Positions 44,747-58,234 of a stretch of DNA of 64,000 nt are shown here, in pieces (positions within the stretch are counted from its first letter, which is position 1; the number at the start of each line of letters is the position of its first letter). Below the pieces are notes generated by a model. That model saw only the letters and a list, made by a program, of their open reading frames with translations, ran no database searches and was not told the origin of the DNA. Both the position numbers and the translations under genes were made by a program. This stretch comes from Carettochelys insculpta. Its lineage: Eukaryota; Chordata; Testudines; Carettochelyidae. The stretch is from positions 26,681,001-26,745,000 of the forward strand of contig NC_134152.1 of NCBI RefSeq assembly GCF_033958435.1. Direction: 5' to 3'.

Positions 44747-45180
44747 TCACTAAACCCAAAATAAAAAATAACCCAGTCGCATCTGACTAAACCTTTCCTT
44801 TGTACTTGCACAACTGTATTCCCAGGTCTCCTTGTGGCCTGCGTATTTACTGAATTCCTGAAGCCTGCTCAGGCTTAAACATCTCTATGTCTCTCTCCTC
44901 TGGCCGCACAAAAGAAAGACTCCCCAGCAAGTAACTAGTTCAGTTTAAAAGATCCCTTTCTCTGTTCCCAAACCAAACCCAAAATTAAAAAAAAATGATC
45001 GTGTTTGACTAAACGTTTCCTTCCTACTCACGCATCTGTTATTCCTAGGTTTCTTTTGAAGCCTGGATATTTACCGAAATCCTCCAAGCCTGGTTCAGAC
45101 TTAATTCACCCTGATTCTCTCCTCTGGTCACCCAAAAGGCTCTCCAACAGGTAACTGCTTCAATTCAAAATTTCCTCTCT
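44747..45180. repeat. Diverged tandem duplication of about 215-225 bp
   Basis: Two direct copies (about 44747-44970 and 44975-45185) align through the phrases CTGACTAAACCTTTCCTT / TTGACTAAACGTTTCCTT, TATTTACTGAATTCCT / TATTTACCGAAATCCT, and TCTCTCCTCTGGCCGC / TCTCTCCTCTGGTCAC. Roughly 75-80 percent similar by eye, so an old duplication, possibly internal repeats of an LTR-like repeat. Confidence 0.7.
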
Positions 45181-45884
45181 CTTCTCATTGGCTCACCTCA
45201 CTGCTGGCCAACACAGAAGCTACAATCTCTGGGTTTAACTCTTTACAGAGATTCATTCGTGACAAGAGAAATGGGTTATATTTGCCAAGTAACCTGTTAT
45301 GTGTGAATTGCACCCCCTACTTTAACATTAGAGTTGTGAACTGCTAGCCAAAAATGGGAATTTCTTTCTGAAGAAGAAATGAATAGGTCTGCTCAAAGCA
45401 CAAGATCCTGAATCAGTTCAATAGTACTTGACAGCATGTTACATGCTGCAATAGAAAGACCGGTGAAACCTCATTCCTGACACCAGTGTTGTGCAGGTGA
45501 AATAGACATTTGCCAATTCAATGTGTTCAGGTAAGTTCCTGGGGAAGAAAGCAAAGCAAACTTAGGTGACAACTGTGGAATCCAGACCCATGAAACAAAG
45601 AGGTAGAATATTTTGGAAATACTGAGCTCTGCAGCAGTGATGAAGATCTACCACAGTTATAGAAATCCAAGGACTTTCTGTTACTTAGGTCTTAGTGTTC
45701 TCAGATGAAAAGACCACTCTGTCTTGGCTCCTAGCTCAGCTAAAATATTTTGATCAATTTACTGTTGCACTTAATACCTTGGAAGCTAGATGCCATAGTA
45801 CAAAAGTTATACTCAAAGACTACACCAGCAAAAGCCGGTACAAAAATTGGTTCCAGAATCTGCTATGCCAACATTATTGTTTAG

Positions 45885-45955
45885 TAGAAGTAGCATTAAT
45901 AAGCATCTATATTGCCCCCAATGTGCTAGGTACTGTGCAAACATACAGTAGGTGA
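45885..45955 (+). mobile_element. Old MIR/CORE-SINE-like fragment
   Basis: CCCCAATGTGCTAGGTACTGTGCAAACATACA matches the start of the family seen more fully at 57870-58060. Short and diverged. Confidence 0.45.
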
Positions 45956-47779
45956 TTGTCTCCTACCAAAAACATGTGTCATTCAGTTAAAGCCTCAATT
46001 ACACATCTTGAGCCAGGCACTGACCTGGCTTGAAACTCACCAAAGCTGAGGGCTAAGCCACTGAGGTAAGTGCCTTCCACAGCTGAGTGCCCTGCTATTG
46101 ATCCTGAAGAGCACAACTCCAGGAAGTGAATGTCCCAGCAGATTTACCCTCCTGTGTCCCATAGTGTTGATTCCAATCTCTTGCCACTTTGGAGAATATC
46201 TTCAACTGTAGGCTTCCTGAAAGGAAGCTGAATTCATGCCTTGTGTTAATACAGGGACTGCTCCACAATGCCCAGCTTTCTAGCAAATGAGTATAACCCG
46301 TTCTATTCTATTTTTGCTAAAGCTCGCAGAGCCTATGTATTATTTCAACAATTCACCAGCTTTATTGTTATCATCCTTCCTGTTCATGGTGGGAACCCCG
46401 GCATAGGTTTATGCCAGTTCTACAAAAGTAGAGCTGAGATGAAACATATATTCTAAGGGCCAACCCCATCTGTGAGGTAACACCACTTGGAGCAAAGGAG
46501 TCACTGCAGGGGTGAATTTGGACCTATGAGGTGAATTAGGTTAAACCAAAAGGTGGCAGCACCTCATTCAGTATTGACTGTATATTAATATTTCTCATAT
46601 TAGCCACTTCTCATTCTACTCACAAAACGTAACCAGTACATTTTATAGTTGGGGAGTAAATATATCGCAGGCCTACCCGACTGATATTTTAGCGACGACT
46701 GTTAACCTCTTTGATGGGAGATAAATGAAGGGAGCAAGTGGCAGATAAAATTCAGAATGCTTTAGACCATTTGGAATACGACAAATTACAGTTAATGGGC
46801 TGAGTTATAAAGTAGTTTACTTGGGGCTCTGCTGTAGTAAATCTAGAGATACACTAAATGGAATCAGGCTGGACTGACACCCTGGATGTAACTCTAGGCA
46901 GGGCCCTGCAAGGGATGTGGCTTGGTTTGATTTCCTTTTCTAGTCCATTCCTTCCATGCTGGTGGAGGCAGCGTGTTGAATGTGTGGAAAATATGGTAGA
47001 TGGAATTCATCCATGTGGGGTGCATAAACTAGTGCTAGGATCATGGTGCAAGCCTGTACGCCACACTGCTGTGGTGCCTGAGGACTCAGTCAGCTCCCAA
47101 CACAAGGTAGGCCCGTTCTGAATGCTCCTGGGGGCTTTATGAACGTGAGGGAATAGCCCGGATCAGAATCCTTCAGCCACAACCCCATACGTGCCCCTGT
47201 GCCAGATATGCTCTGCAATGCCCCCTGTGCAGGGAATGCCTTGGACCAAGCTCTAAAGGCTCTACATCTGGTGGGAAGGCCCCGTGTGGGGTGGGGGGAA
47301 TCTATACAGCTGTGGGGTGGTTAGCGCACGAAGGCAGAACTAGGAACTGGGTCCTAAGAGTGTTTGCCCCCCAACAGGGGCTGATTAAGGAAAAGCATTG
47401 ATGGCTCCTGAGGGGGTTTGTGGAGGTCATGCTCCTGGTTTGCCAGCTGGCCCTGGCTGGGGCCAGAAAGGATACCTGGGGAATATCTATGACTTGCAGT
47501 AGAATAGCAAGACAGTCCAGAGTCCCCTGGGCTGGACTTGGGCAGCCTGGGCCATTTCCAGGATTGGAGAGAAAGGAGAGTGGGTGAGGGGAGAACGCTT
47601 TTTTCTGTTAATATCAAGATACTGAGCTTCAGCTCAGGCCCATTTAAATTCTGTTCATACTGGATTTGTATAAAGTGTGCTCACCTATCCCAGAGCACAG
47701 TCTGTAGGTACAATAGAACTGAGCGGAGGGGCATCAGCCACACTTCTCACAGCACCTTGCAGTGTGAACAAACTATTAC
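45956..47779. other. No gene recognised; includes possible conserved non-coding DNA
   Basis: From about 46560 to 46860 the sequence is unlike the surrounding repeats and rich in ATTAATATTT and GATAAAAT-type motifs, and might be a conserved element. Nothing coding is supported. Confidence 0.35.
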
Positions 47780-47970
47780 TAACTCCACCTTACGGATGGG
47801 GAAACTGAGGCCCAGAGTGTTTATGGGGGAGATTTGCCAAGGCACAAAAGCACGTAGGCTCTTAACTCCCACATGTGCTTTTGAAAAACCTCCTCTACGT
47901 AATTTGCTCAAAAGCTCACAGCCAGCAGCCTCCTGACTCCCAGTCTGAGATGCTAACCATTATACTCCAT
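47780..47970 (+). mobile_element. MIR-like SINE
   Basis: GATGGGGAAACTGAGGCCCAGAG is the MIR core. After an interruption, CTCCTGACTCCCAGTCTGAG and CTAACCATTATACTCCATTG are the usual 3'-ward phrases of the same family. Confidence 0.65.
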
Positions 47971-48071
47971 TGCCTCCCTCACTGAGTTCGTTGGTGCTCT
48001 TCCCAGAGCGCGGTAGACTCCACCAAAAATAAATGCAAATGACAGAACCCATTCCACAAGACTGCTTGTTG

Positions 48072-48464
48072 CAGGGGTGGCCAACCAGTTAGGGACTCAG
48101 AGCCATGGATAGAGCACAAAGAGCCACGTACTATGTATTTACTTTTATTTTTATCAGTCTAGCTAGATACCCCCAGCCTCCCTGCTCTAACCCAGTGCCC
48201 TCCCCCAGCTAGAACCAGGCACTCCCAGCCCCCCCGCTCAAACTCAGTACTCTCCCCCTCCTCCAGAGCCAGGGACCCCCAGGCCCCTGCTCAAACTCGA
48301 TGCTGGCGATTCACCCAAGCCACTGACATGGCCGCTGCCACACGCTTTTCCCACCACGCACTGAGGTGCATGCACGGAGACGTGGATGGCACTCCTGGGG
48401 AACAGCTCCAAGCAGGAGCAGCATCTAATTGCTCAAAGAATCACATGCGGATTGATCACCCCTG
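48072..48464. mobile_element. hAT-type non-autonomous element with near-perfect 8 bp duplication
   Basis: Starts CAGGGGTGGCCAACCAG and ends GATTGATCACCCCTG. Flanks GCTTGTTG (48064-48071) and GCTTATTG (48465-48472) match at seven of eight positions. The interior has GAGCCA/AGAGCCACGTA phrases and a C-rich middle, no transposase frame. Confidence 0.85.
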
Positions 48465-48472
48465 GCTTATTG

Positions 48473-51400
48473 CATCCTCATTGCCCTGTCTTGCCAACTG
48501 GGGGAAAAGACCTTCATGTTCCAAATACCTCTCACTTCTCATTGCTTTCCTCCAGGCTGGAACAAAACAAGACCAGAACCAATCAACTCAGAGTACTGCA
48601 CATTAAGAACCAGGCTTTCAAGCATCAGTCAGCTGGAAGGAGACAGAGCCTAAGCTATACCTTATGATAGCTTTCTTACCACCAGCTTCCCTTTATACCC
48701 ACTCCTAAATCAATCATATGACGGCTGTGAATCCTTTGCATGCTGGAGTGCCTTTGGCATGCTGCTTTATAAATGCATCTGCATGTTAACAGGATATTGG
48801 ACAACTCCACCCCTAACTGCACAGTTGTCTCCCATGTGGTTCTGAAGCCACCAGACTGAGGGATCAGTCAGACCCTACCAAAGAGCAGATTTTGAAGTCA
48901 AGGAACCTTGGTGAAAACAGAGCTGCTAGAAGTATGGTAAGGCAGGTAGGTACAATCTGTGGCCATTCAGCCATTCCACCAAAGCCATCCTTCACGCAGG
49001 AAGAACATTTGCCAGAATATCAACTGATCCAGGAGGTTCCATCCAACTTACCCTTGAGGATATCTTGGATACCACAGTGATGAACCTCTGAACAAGTGTG
49101 CTGGGAAATCACAAGCCAGCAAAAGTCCTCATTCCCACCCTGCTGCTGGAATCCTATTGCTAGTGGGCCTCTTCCCCTTTGAAGAAGCCACTCAGCAATT
49201 AGAAATTCAGCAGCAATTATGCAAGCTTAAGTATTAAAAAATGCATGCAGACCTGAAAGCAAATATGAAGCTGCTGCTGTAACGCTAGCTTTAAGCTGTC
49301 TGCAGACCCAGAAATTCTCAGTGGGATGTTTGAGAAGGATGTATATGTGTTGACAACATTAAATGATCCATAGCTCAAGGACAGAATTGAAACCATACAT
49401 CTACTCCATGCAGACACTGATCACTGGGAGGGTATTTTTTTCTTAAATAAACTGCCAGAGGCCAGGCACCTTCTCCTTCCCAGCAGACATATGCATCTTG
49501 TGGAGCAGAAGGTACACACACTTTCTGAATGTCCCAGAGTGTGAAAGAGTTTAGTGAGATGGGGAGAGACACATGGACACCATCAGCAGGAAAAATGTTA
49601 TTGTGTCTGCACCATCTTTGAGGGAAATTGAGCATGTCAATTGAGCTTGTCAACTGAGCAGTACACAGTCCTCTTCTTATCAGCCCCCAAAGAGGCTGTG
49701 CTGTTCAGACACACTCAGTCAACATCTGGTGAAGAGGCTGGCCCCATCAGGAAACTTTGATTGGAATTTAAGATTTGATGGGGCAAAAATTACCTTTTGC
49801 AGAGATTGCAGGCAACTATCATGCTGAATGTTAAAAAAAAAAAACAAAGCCAAAAAAAAAAAAAAGGCCTGGCAAGGCTGAGTGCCTCACCTTATTCAAA
49901 AGTTATATGGAATGTTTTAGAGTTGGTACACACAGAACTTCCAAGGAGGAGACTGAACCAGGAGACAACGAGGACAAGTTGATTGCTCTAGGAACCCAGG
50001 AAATAACGTAATAGATCATATTGCTGTTGCTTTTGGACTGAGTGATTAGCCAATATTTGGGGCCTGGTAGGTGGTTTCTGTTAAGAGGAGAAATTGGTAA
50101 TTAAGTCAGGTAAAATCGCTTGGACAAAATCACTTATTTACAGAAGTACACACTATGTCATTTCCCGCTTCCCACCCTCCCACTCCCCCACCCAGCACTG
50201 TAAGAACAAACAGAAGGTGGTTTTCTTGCTTTGAAATCCAAGCCTGCTTTTAGCCAGTACCAGGCCCAAACAAAGTTCTCATTAGAGCCACTCTGCCATT
50301 GTTTCTCTGGGATATCTGGCTGCAGTCTGCTTCTCAGTCTCTTTCTCTCATGCTCTCTCTCCAATGAAACCCCTCAGCCCACATGGCTCAGTCTGTACCC
50401 CAGCTTTGCCATGCTGGTCCAAAACTCAGTCTGTGGCTGCTATTATTTCAACTATCACCAACCAAAGGCGTATTTAATTACTTTCTCATGTAGACTGAAT
50501 GAAAGGTGGTTAGTATGTGCATCAGCTTCAGCAAAGTCAGGGAGTGCCCATAGATCAATTCAAAGCCATGATGGACTGGCAGCTATCAACACCCTGGAGT
50601 TTAACCATATCTACTCCAATATCCTATCTCTAAACTCTGGCCAGTAACAGATGCTTCAAAGGAAAGTATAAAATTGCCACAAGGGCAATTATGTAATAGC
50701 CTTCCCATTGGGAGAGAGAATTTCTTTTCAAACCCAAGCAGTCAGCAGCAAGTTTATCAGGGACTTCCACTCCTTACATAGGGACAGAAGCCAGTTTAGT
50801 TGTACAAAGATCTAATATGGTTTTTGGACCCTTCTAATCTCTTTGTGTCATTAAGATCTTGTAGCATTGGGTTTCCCTGGTCACATGCTATGTAAAATGT
50901 ATTTACTTTCATCAACTATAAATGTGTTTCCCTCGCTTTATCTCTGTGAGCTCCCTGAGTGATTTGTCTTTAAAATAATCTGATTGATGGTCGGCTGACA
51001 GATGCGAAAGGGAACACCTGTGTGCCAGATGTGTGTATCCTGGCTCGAGTGCCACTGCAACTGAGCCTGCAGAATGCGTCACAGGCTAGTTGTTCCACTT
51101 GGCTTGTCTTGAGAGGAGGAGCCATTCTGGAAGGAAAGGCCACAGCCCTAACTTTCAAAGGAAACTGAACTTTATCTGCCCTTTTATTTTTCTCTTATTA
51201 CAATATGTTTTCTTGCAAATTTAGTGAAAGGTTCCACAAGTTTTAGCCTGCTTGCCCTAGAGAATTACAGCTGCTGTTTATCCACAGAAAAGTACAGTTA
51301 TCCCATGCAACTTGACCCACTTATCTCTCGGTCTCTTGTTGAAATGGCTAGTCAGTGCAGCTGGGTTTTGGTAGCTGGAAAATGAATTGCAGCTACCAAA

Positions 51401-51875
51401 TTCACTTTGCATGCTGCACTGCCACACTAAAACTTTCAACATCAGGAGCTCCTAAAACTATATTTAGGCATTTAAATAATTGGGCCAATTTTCAAATGTG
51501 CTGTCTCATTAGTACATTCTGCTGTAGGAGAGAGATCTACTTTAAGTATGCTGAGAAGCTCCTATATGCAAACTAACAGTTGCCCTCTGCTTGCATTCCT
51601 GAGCTCATGGGGTCCCACTGAACTAGGTCCCTCCTCAAACTTAACCTTTTTTCTCCAGTACCACTCATCGCACTGACGATGCCTGGCAGTTCCACTGAAG
51701 ACTCATCGAGTTCTTGGCACTTTCAAAATAATCACCCACACTCACTTTCTACCCAACTGATGCCACATTTTTCACCCTTGCAGAGTCTGACCTAGACACT
51801 TTCATGGGAGTTTCAACTGTTTACACCTAGTCTGAATGTGGGCATACTCCGTAGAGGGGAATCCATCCAGTAGAG
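48473..51875. other. No gene recognised
   Basis: An A-run interrupted by short spacers lies at 49831-49865. Frames up to 138 codons (about 50231-50647) have no motifs. No exon can be supported. Confidence 0.4.
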
Positions 51876-52114
51876 CAGGGGTCAGCAACCCCTGGCATTC
51901 ACATCATGAGTGGCACTCAAGCCAATTTTTCATCTTCTTGCAAGGAGGGAGCTCAGTCCCATCCCTCCTCCTGTATGCAGCCAGGAGCCTGCTCGAAGCC
52001 AAGCTACCTGTGGATTAACAAAAGACCTGCTAATGCTACCAACCCCCACCTAAATGGTAAAACTCTGTGTCTTAATTTGTTTATTAATGAAGCTGTTATA
52101 AGTAGGACTATTAG
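51876..52114. mobile_element. Truncated hAT element, same family as 19846-20155
   Basis: Starts CAGGGGTCAGCAACCCCTGG. The phrases CTGTGGATTAACAAAAGACC, CCCACCTAAATGG and AGTAGGACTATTAG match the reverse complement of the copy at 19846-20155. The far terminus (about 90 bases in the other copy) is missing where the next element begins. Confidence 0.75.
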
Positions 52115-52400
52115 CCTATGTCTATACTAGAAGTATCAGATGACAGAAGTTACTGTCGACAGAGAAAACTCGACAGAACCTCTGTTGACTGCTTGCTGCT
52201 ACATACAACTTGCTCTGTTGACAAAGAACTGCCAGACTGCACTGCCCTCTGGTGCGAGAAAGTGGAATTGCAGCTCTGCAAACCGGGCTGCCTGGCAAGG
52301 GTCGGGGGGGGGGGCGGCGGCGGCGGCAGCCCTTTCTGTCGACAGAAGAGTCTACACTGCACTTCTGTCGATGGAACTCTGTGGTAACTGACACCATGGA
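52114..52400. mobile_element. TIR-family fragment with repeated TGTCGACAGA motifs
   Basis: Begins CCTATGTCTATACTAGAAG, a decayed GTCTACAC terminus. The inside has several copies of the self-complementary TGTCGACAGA or its halves (near 52154, 52336, 52365) and a GTCTACACTGCAC. The right terminus is not recognisable. Confidence 0.5.
52303..52330 (+). repeat. G run followed by a GGC trinucleotide repeat
   Basis: A run of about ten G is followed by five GGC-type units. It lies inside the TIR-family fragment. Confidence 0.8.
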
Positions 52401-53204
52401 GATGGCCTCACTCTAAGAACCTATAAAGAACAGAATACAATTTTGGATGTGTTGATTCACTTAGGTTGTAGGCTGGGATCAGTCCTATACCTTGTGTGTG
52501 CAAGAGACTAACAGTGTCTAGAAAACAATCGCTAGCTAACAGAATGTCATCACCTAGTAACTTTGTGGACATGTGTTGTGTTTGCCCTACTTTTGAGCAT
52601 CCACGTATGATAAATTGGATCCTCTTATTAAGTAACTACATTGGGTCCTTTATCCAGGACAGTAGCTTTTTCCGGACTAGGTATATGGGAAGGTCCAAAA
52701 AAAAATGGATCTGAGGGGTTGGATTCTGCACTAATCATTCTCCAGATCATGACAAGAGTTTTGCATTGGAAGACACCAAAGATAAGGCAGGTTCTGAGCT
52801 CTGCTTAATCACTTTGAAACCAGCCCTCTACCCCTAGTTCCGGTATATGCAATTGTAACTAGCTTAACAAAGCACAAGCATGAGCAATACTTTCTACCTG
52901 TAGAGAGCTGCTGCTGTGTGAAACCACAACTGGCCTGGCATCTGAAGTAGCAGTTATTGGACATTCATTCCTGTCAACCAGGCGCACACATGCCAATCCA
53001 GAAAGCAGATTTCATCCAGTGATTACACACTTTTTCTCAGGTAAATAACAATTTATTCTTTCTTTTCTCCCCAAGAGCATCCAGAAAGGATCTGAGAGCC
53101 AAAGCAGCCCATCGCCAGCAGCAGGAAGAAACTTTACCAAAGTTAAGAAAAGGGAATAACTAGGGGAACTGAGTCAGGAATCATGTTTCCTTTGGAATGT
53201 TTTT
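52401..53204. other. No gene recognised
   Basis: No supported feature. Confidence 0.4.
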
Positions 53205-53415
53205 GTTAGTATTATTTTTATTTACTATGTGTGTTGCCAGAGCATGGAGGAGGCTAGTTAAGTACATGGAGCCCATTGTACTAGGTGCTGTCTGGAGAAA
53301 CCCAAAGAGCTTACAATCAAAGAAGAAGACAAGAGACAATGAATGGACACAGACAAACTGGGCAGGCCAAGGAAACAATGAGACACCATGGTCAGCCTGG
53401 CAGGCAGTGGGGTAG
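53205..53415 (+). mobile_element. MIR/CORE-SINE-like repeat
   Basis: CCCATTGTACTAGGTGCTGT, CCCAAAGAGCTTACAATC and AGACAAGAGACAATG follow the same order as in the repeat at 57870-58060 (CTAGGCACTGTACAAA, AAGAGCGTGCAGTCTAAAC). Confidence 0.55.
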
Positions 53416-53674
53416 AGCACCAGCAGCATGAGGAGATTTGAAGGAGGGATTTAAGGGAAATAACGAGGTTGATTGCAGATGCTCTTCCCAAATGTGAGCG
53501 GCAGGAAGCACAAAGGTGCTTGTTTGAAAATATAACAAGTGCACAATGGAGGCTGGTATCATGGGCCCGTCCCAGGCAGAAGCTGACATTTCAGTAGCAA
53601 GTGAGGATGGTAGACAGGGTAGGGAAACGTCATGTGATGGTAGAGAGGTGGGCGAGCCACTGAATGGATTCCAA

Positions 53675-53917
53675 GGGCACATCTATACTTCTGGGAAGAC
53701 TGATGCTCCGGAGATCAATCTTTAGGGGTTTGATTTAGCATATCTAGTAGGGACACACTAAATTGAACATTCAGGACATTCCCATTGACCTTGGTACTCC
53801 CCGCAGTCACAAGGAGTGAGGGAAGTCAGCCTAAGGTACATCAACTCCAGCTATGCTAGTAACATAGCTGGAGTTGCATATCTTTGGTCGACTTTCTCCC
53901 CTAGTGTAGACCTACCC
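53675..53917. mobile_element. Small TIR-family element
   Basis: Starts GGGCACATCTATACTTCTGG and ends CCTAGTGTAGACCTACCC. Near the right end an almost perfect palindrome CAACTCCAGCTATG/CATAGCTGGAGTTG spans about 53840-53877. Flanks are A-rich (CAA against AAA). No coding frame. Confidence 0.65.
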
Positions 53918-56900
53918 AAAGAGAGGAGTGACAAGGTCAAGCAGTGGGCTGGGTGACAATGTGAACTGTTGCACAGGAAGAGAAATAAATCACAAGTGGC
54001 TGACTCTAATTAATCTCCCCTTTCAGCAGCTGCTGAGAATGGGAGGAAACCAGAGTCGGTGCTTACACCACTTAAATATCCAGGAGTCCGTAGAAAGCCT
54101 TGGGATCAAACTCCCATTGACTTCAATGGGATGAGGATGTGGGGGTCAAAACCAAACCCACTGAAGTCAACAGGAAGACTTACAGACATTATGTGTATCT
54201 TGTAGCATGTTTCCATGTGATGGTGTCAGTATTTGCTGACAGATTAGCCGATTGCTCATGGCACTAATCCCCTCTGATTATAATTAATGTTGAACGGCTT
54301 GGTCAATAAAAATCGGGTTTGAGAGCAAGGCCCCCTGAAACGTGGGCTTTGCCAGGTCCCTGAGCTCATAGGACACTCAGTACAATGGCCAGTTCAAGTC
54401 CAATAATGACACTTTGGCCTTCTCAAGCATCTCGCAGCACTCTCCAAGCATTAATGAAGCATCCCAAGCCCGAGCGCTGAAAAAAATTAAAAAAGGCTTA
54501 AGAATCGTTGAAAATGTCTCGGCTTTAATTCACAAAACTCTTCTATTTCACCCACATCTAATATCTTAGAAATTACGAGTTGCAAGAATGTAGGTGATAC
54601 AGAGCAAAAGGCGTGATCTGTGAGGCCAATTAAGAGGAGGATAGAAGGCAGTGAAACGAAAGCCCCCAGAGGGAGACCAAGGTTACATAAATAAGAGCGT
54701 GTAACAGCAACATTGAATCTGCAGACCCTTCTCCCCCTCCACTCACACACCAGTCATGCCCCTTCGAGCTCAAGAAAATTAAATATAAATAATAAATGTT
54801 TAACCACATAACAAATAAGCGCAATGAGGTACCTTTAAAAATTATTCTAATAAACAGCAAGCTATTGTCCTGCTCAGGGTGGTTATCTTTAGAGGGCTTC
54901 TGACTGTTACCAGTCCATTCAGCCATCTGATGGTGGGTTAACTGGTTAACTAACCCTTGTCCCAGTTCAGCCTGAACTATCTTGAACTAACCCTGGCTCC
55001 CTTTGGGAATAAAGAACCTGAGAACATCATGTAACAGAACAGTCTTCTGGAGCTAGGAGCAGGGGAAGAGGTGGATGAATGAGTATCCGACCACTGGATT
55101 TCAAAGAGAAACTCAAATCTAGATGCAGCTCTGCCAACCGGGTGCAAACCCAGTGAGCTTCCAGTGGGGTAGCTGAGAGCAGAATTGGGCCCTGAGTCTA
55201 AAGGAAAATCTGATGTGGCCCTTTGGTCATTTGTGACTGGGACATAAGTGCCCCAAATGAGTGGAGAGCTCCCAGGAATAGCACCCAGCCCCATCCCTCA
55301 TTTTACAATCAGAACTCGGCTTTGGCGCTTTCTTATTTTACTGCTTTGTCAGAAGAAGATAATGAAGTGCTGAGATCAGAAATAAAGGGATTGTTTATTG
55401 TGAAGAGCGTTAGGATGGCAGAGAGAGAATAATTAGCCAGCGGCCTACAGGGACCCCTTCAGTGGTACTCACACCAGCTTTACTAGGTTGCTTGAACCTT
55501 TTGTGCTGCGCTGCTTAGCTGAGACCTGTGCTATACATCCTGATTCTTACCAGGTTCTGGAATCCTGTATATGTGCCTTGAACCAGCCCTAAATCCAGCC
55601 TTCTCCTGCTTGTGTTGAGAGAAATTATTTGGAGTTCACATTTATAGATGGCCTAGCCAGCCTCACCAAAGCCATAAAGAATTTAGGAAGGAGGGCGGGA
55701 TGAATTGACATTGGCTCATTACTTAGCATCATCACCCTTTAACCCTTCTCCCAAATGCTGTCTAAACTGCAGGCATCTGATGGGAGACTGGAGGTCTCTC
55801 GGCAGAAGTGTCTTGTGTTAGGAGCATTCTGCCAACATCCCAGTCCTCCTTGTTCTATGAGGGAGCAGGGATGTCTTGGCAGAGGGGGTTTTCCTGACAT
55901 TTGGCCCCAGGTGGATGGGCCAAATGTTGGGAAAGCCTTTCCCAACACAGCTGTTGGCAGGAGACCCACAAATGCATTGCACAATTTGCGTATCCTTTTC
56001 TGACCTTTCTCGACAATCCAGACACAGCCAAAATGGACATTAGGACAGTCAGCAGTGAGCGATCAAGGGCCTTGTCAAATGTGTCACAGTTGTTAGTCAG
56101 ATCCCTTTCTTATGATGTCATTTCATTTCTCCCTGCATTCTACAAGACCGCCTGGTTGTGCTAGTATGTTCCCAGGCACGTTAGTTACATTATCAAGCAT
56201 CTTGAATACTGAACCTGTAGAGCATTATCGTCATATTATGGTTAGCTATTGGTTTCTTCTCTTTCAAACACCTGTGATTTAGTGCATATCTTATTGTATG
56301 TTACCAGAGCCAAAGTTTCCCTGGAAGTAAGACCACTGAAAACAATGGGCTTGTATGAGGGAAGCCTTTAGCCCTAGAATTTTAGCTGGCGTGGCGGGCA
56401 AGGGAAACAGTTCTCTTGCAGAGCTTTATTTTTTTCAGGCCATTGCATTCCATGCTGTGCTGGATCTGAACACCTCTAAACTCTGGGTCAGCTCAGAACC
56501 AGATCTGATCTTCACAACTGATTCTATCCCTGCCTGACCGTGAATCAAAACTCCCGGTTTTAATATGCCACTCATTTAATGTACTTTTGGCTCTGAATAG
56601 GTTGCAGGTTGGAACCAGCATTAGTTTTGATGTTCCACTGACTAATCATGAAGCATAAACATTCACCTTTTTCCAGTCTCTACATTCTCTCTCTATTGCT
56701 CCCCATTGCTTCATTAGACCAATTTTGTTCCTGAGTTGAAATAAAAATAATGAATCTTGGCATGTGGATGGGATAATTAAGTGCTGATACTGGTGTTGTG
56801 TGAGCCTTCTTGTTTGTTATGTTTCTTACTTCTAGCTTCACTATATGACCTCTAGGTCAAGGAATTGAATCCTCCAAATTCTACTTCAGTATCAGCAGGT

Positions 56901-57869
56901 GAGTTACCTGCATTCACACCAGGAATGGATGTGGTCCATCATCTCATAGTCATTCGACCAGAATCGATCAGTAGAGCAAAGAATGTCAGAGCCATGTCAC
57001 TGGCCAGTTTTAGTCACGTCTTTTAATCAGGATGGTAAGCTCAGAGGTAAGAGGAACATGGTGAACTATATCACCCTGCCCACTGCATGACCAGCTACAG
57101 AAAGTCTTCAGCCAACACATTAAGGTTAGTATGAACAGCAACTTATGCAAAGGTAAGCCTTAATCCAAGCAAACAGAAAACTAATCATGATGACTGCCAA
57201 GCAAGTCATTAGGGGTCAGAAGATGAGCTAGGTTTGGTACTGGAATGCTGCTTGTCTTTCTTCTGGTCTCCAAGGCTTACATTTTGGTTTCTTTATTTCC
57301 TGTTTGTTGCTACAAATTATTTTGCTTGTTTTCTGTTCACCCAAGTGTCCTATGATAGCACCTTCTGGATCATTTGGCTTCCACTGCTTCTCTTTGATCC
57401 TTTGTTGGTCTTACTGCCTGCGGGGGCCGGGTGGGGGTGCTTTTCCCATTGTTGTTCTTTCTAGCTCAGCAAGGTTTCTCTAAGATGTCTTACTAATCAT
57501 CTTGGCCTTTTGGCTACTTCCATCATTGTTATGATGGTTCTCTGTCTCCCTCTGTCTTTCGGGAATGTGCTAAGAGGAACTAAAATGGAGGATGAGACAA
57601 GTTATCAGGATTCTAGAAGAGTCAACCATGTGAAGCTATGAGTATTTATAAATGCTTGATACAAATTTTGCTACAAGTGGTTTATAGTTAATTTATTAAT
57701 CTTTTACGTCCCTAGGCTAATTATCCCATTGCCCAATTGACCTCCCTTTTAGAATTCCAAATTTTATGTTTAATGTTCCCTATATCATTCCTGGCCTTTT
57801 CATGTTATATTACACACACCTTAATTTCAATCATTTTTCCTCTTCTCTGTTATTATTGCTTGCATCACT
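53918..57869. other. No gene recognised; possible conserved block at 54470-54930
   Basis: 54470-54930 lacks repeat signatures and holds several TAAT and GGCCAATTAAG-type motifs. Elsewhere only short frames. No exon supported. Confidence 0.35.
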
Positions 57870-58060
57870 GCAGTGCCTATTATACTCCACCCGAGAGGAA
57901 CAGCCTATTGTGCTAGGCACTGTACAAACAGAGATCCTGCTCTGAAGAGCGTGCAGTCTAAACGGTCAAAGGGTTGAAGAGGAAACAAAGGCACAGGGAA
58001 GTGACATCACCCAGAAGTACTGTCACTTCCATCCATGTCAGAGCTGGGAATAAAATCTAA
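57870..58060 (+). mobile_element. MIR/CORE-SINE-like repeat
   Basis: CTAGGCACTGTACAAACAGAG, AGAGCGTGCAGTCTAAAC, GGAAACAAAGGCACAGGGAA, GTGACATCACCCAGAAGTA and CAGAGCTGGGAATAAAATC follow the conserved order of an old amniote tRNA-SINE family. Confidence 0.6.
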
Positions 58061-58234
58061 GGGGTAGATCTTTAGTGGGAAATTATCATGGTTCCATTGA
58101 AGTCAGTAGCCCCATAGTCTATTGATTCCCTCTACAGCACTTTAGCTGCTGGACTACATTGCCTTCATAGTGTTAATGGACAATTACCCTGTTAATGTCT
58201 CCGAGTCTCCTTTACTCTAAGCTTTCTCTATTAA

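Noticed and set aside
52118..52397. Four overlapping frames of 70-91 codons on both strands
   Set aside because: They span a G run, a GGC repeat and self-complementary TIR-family sequence, which keeps several frames open by composition.
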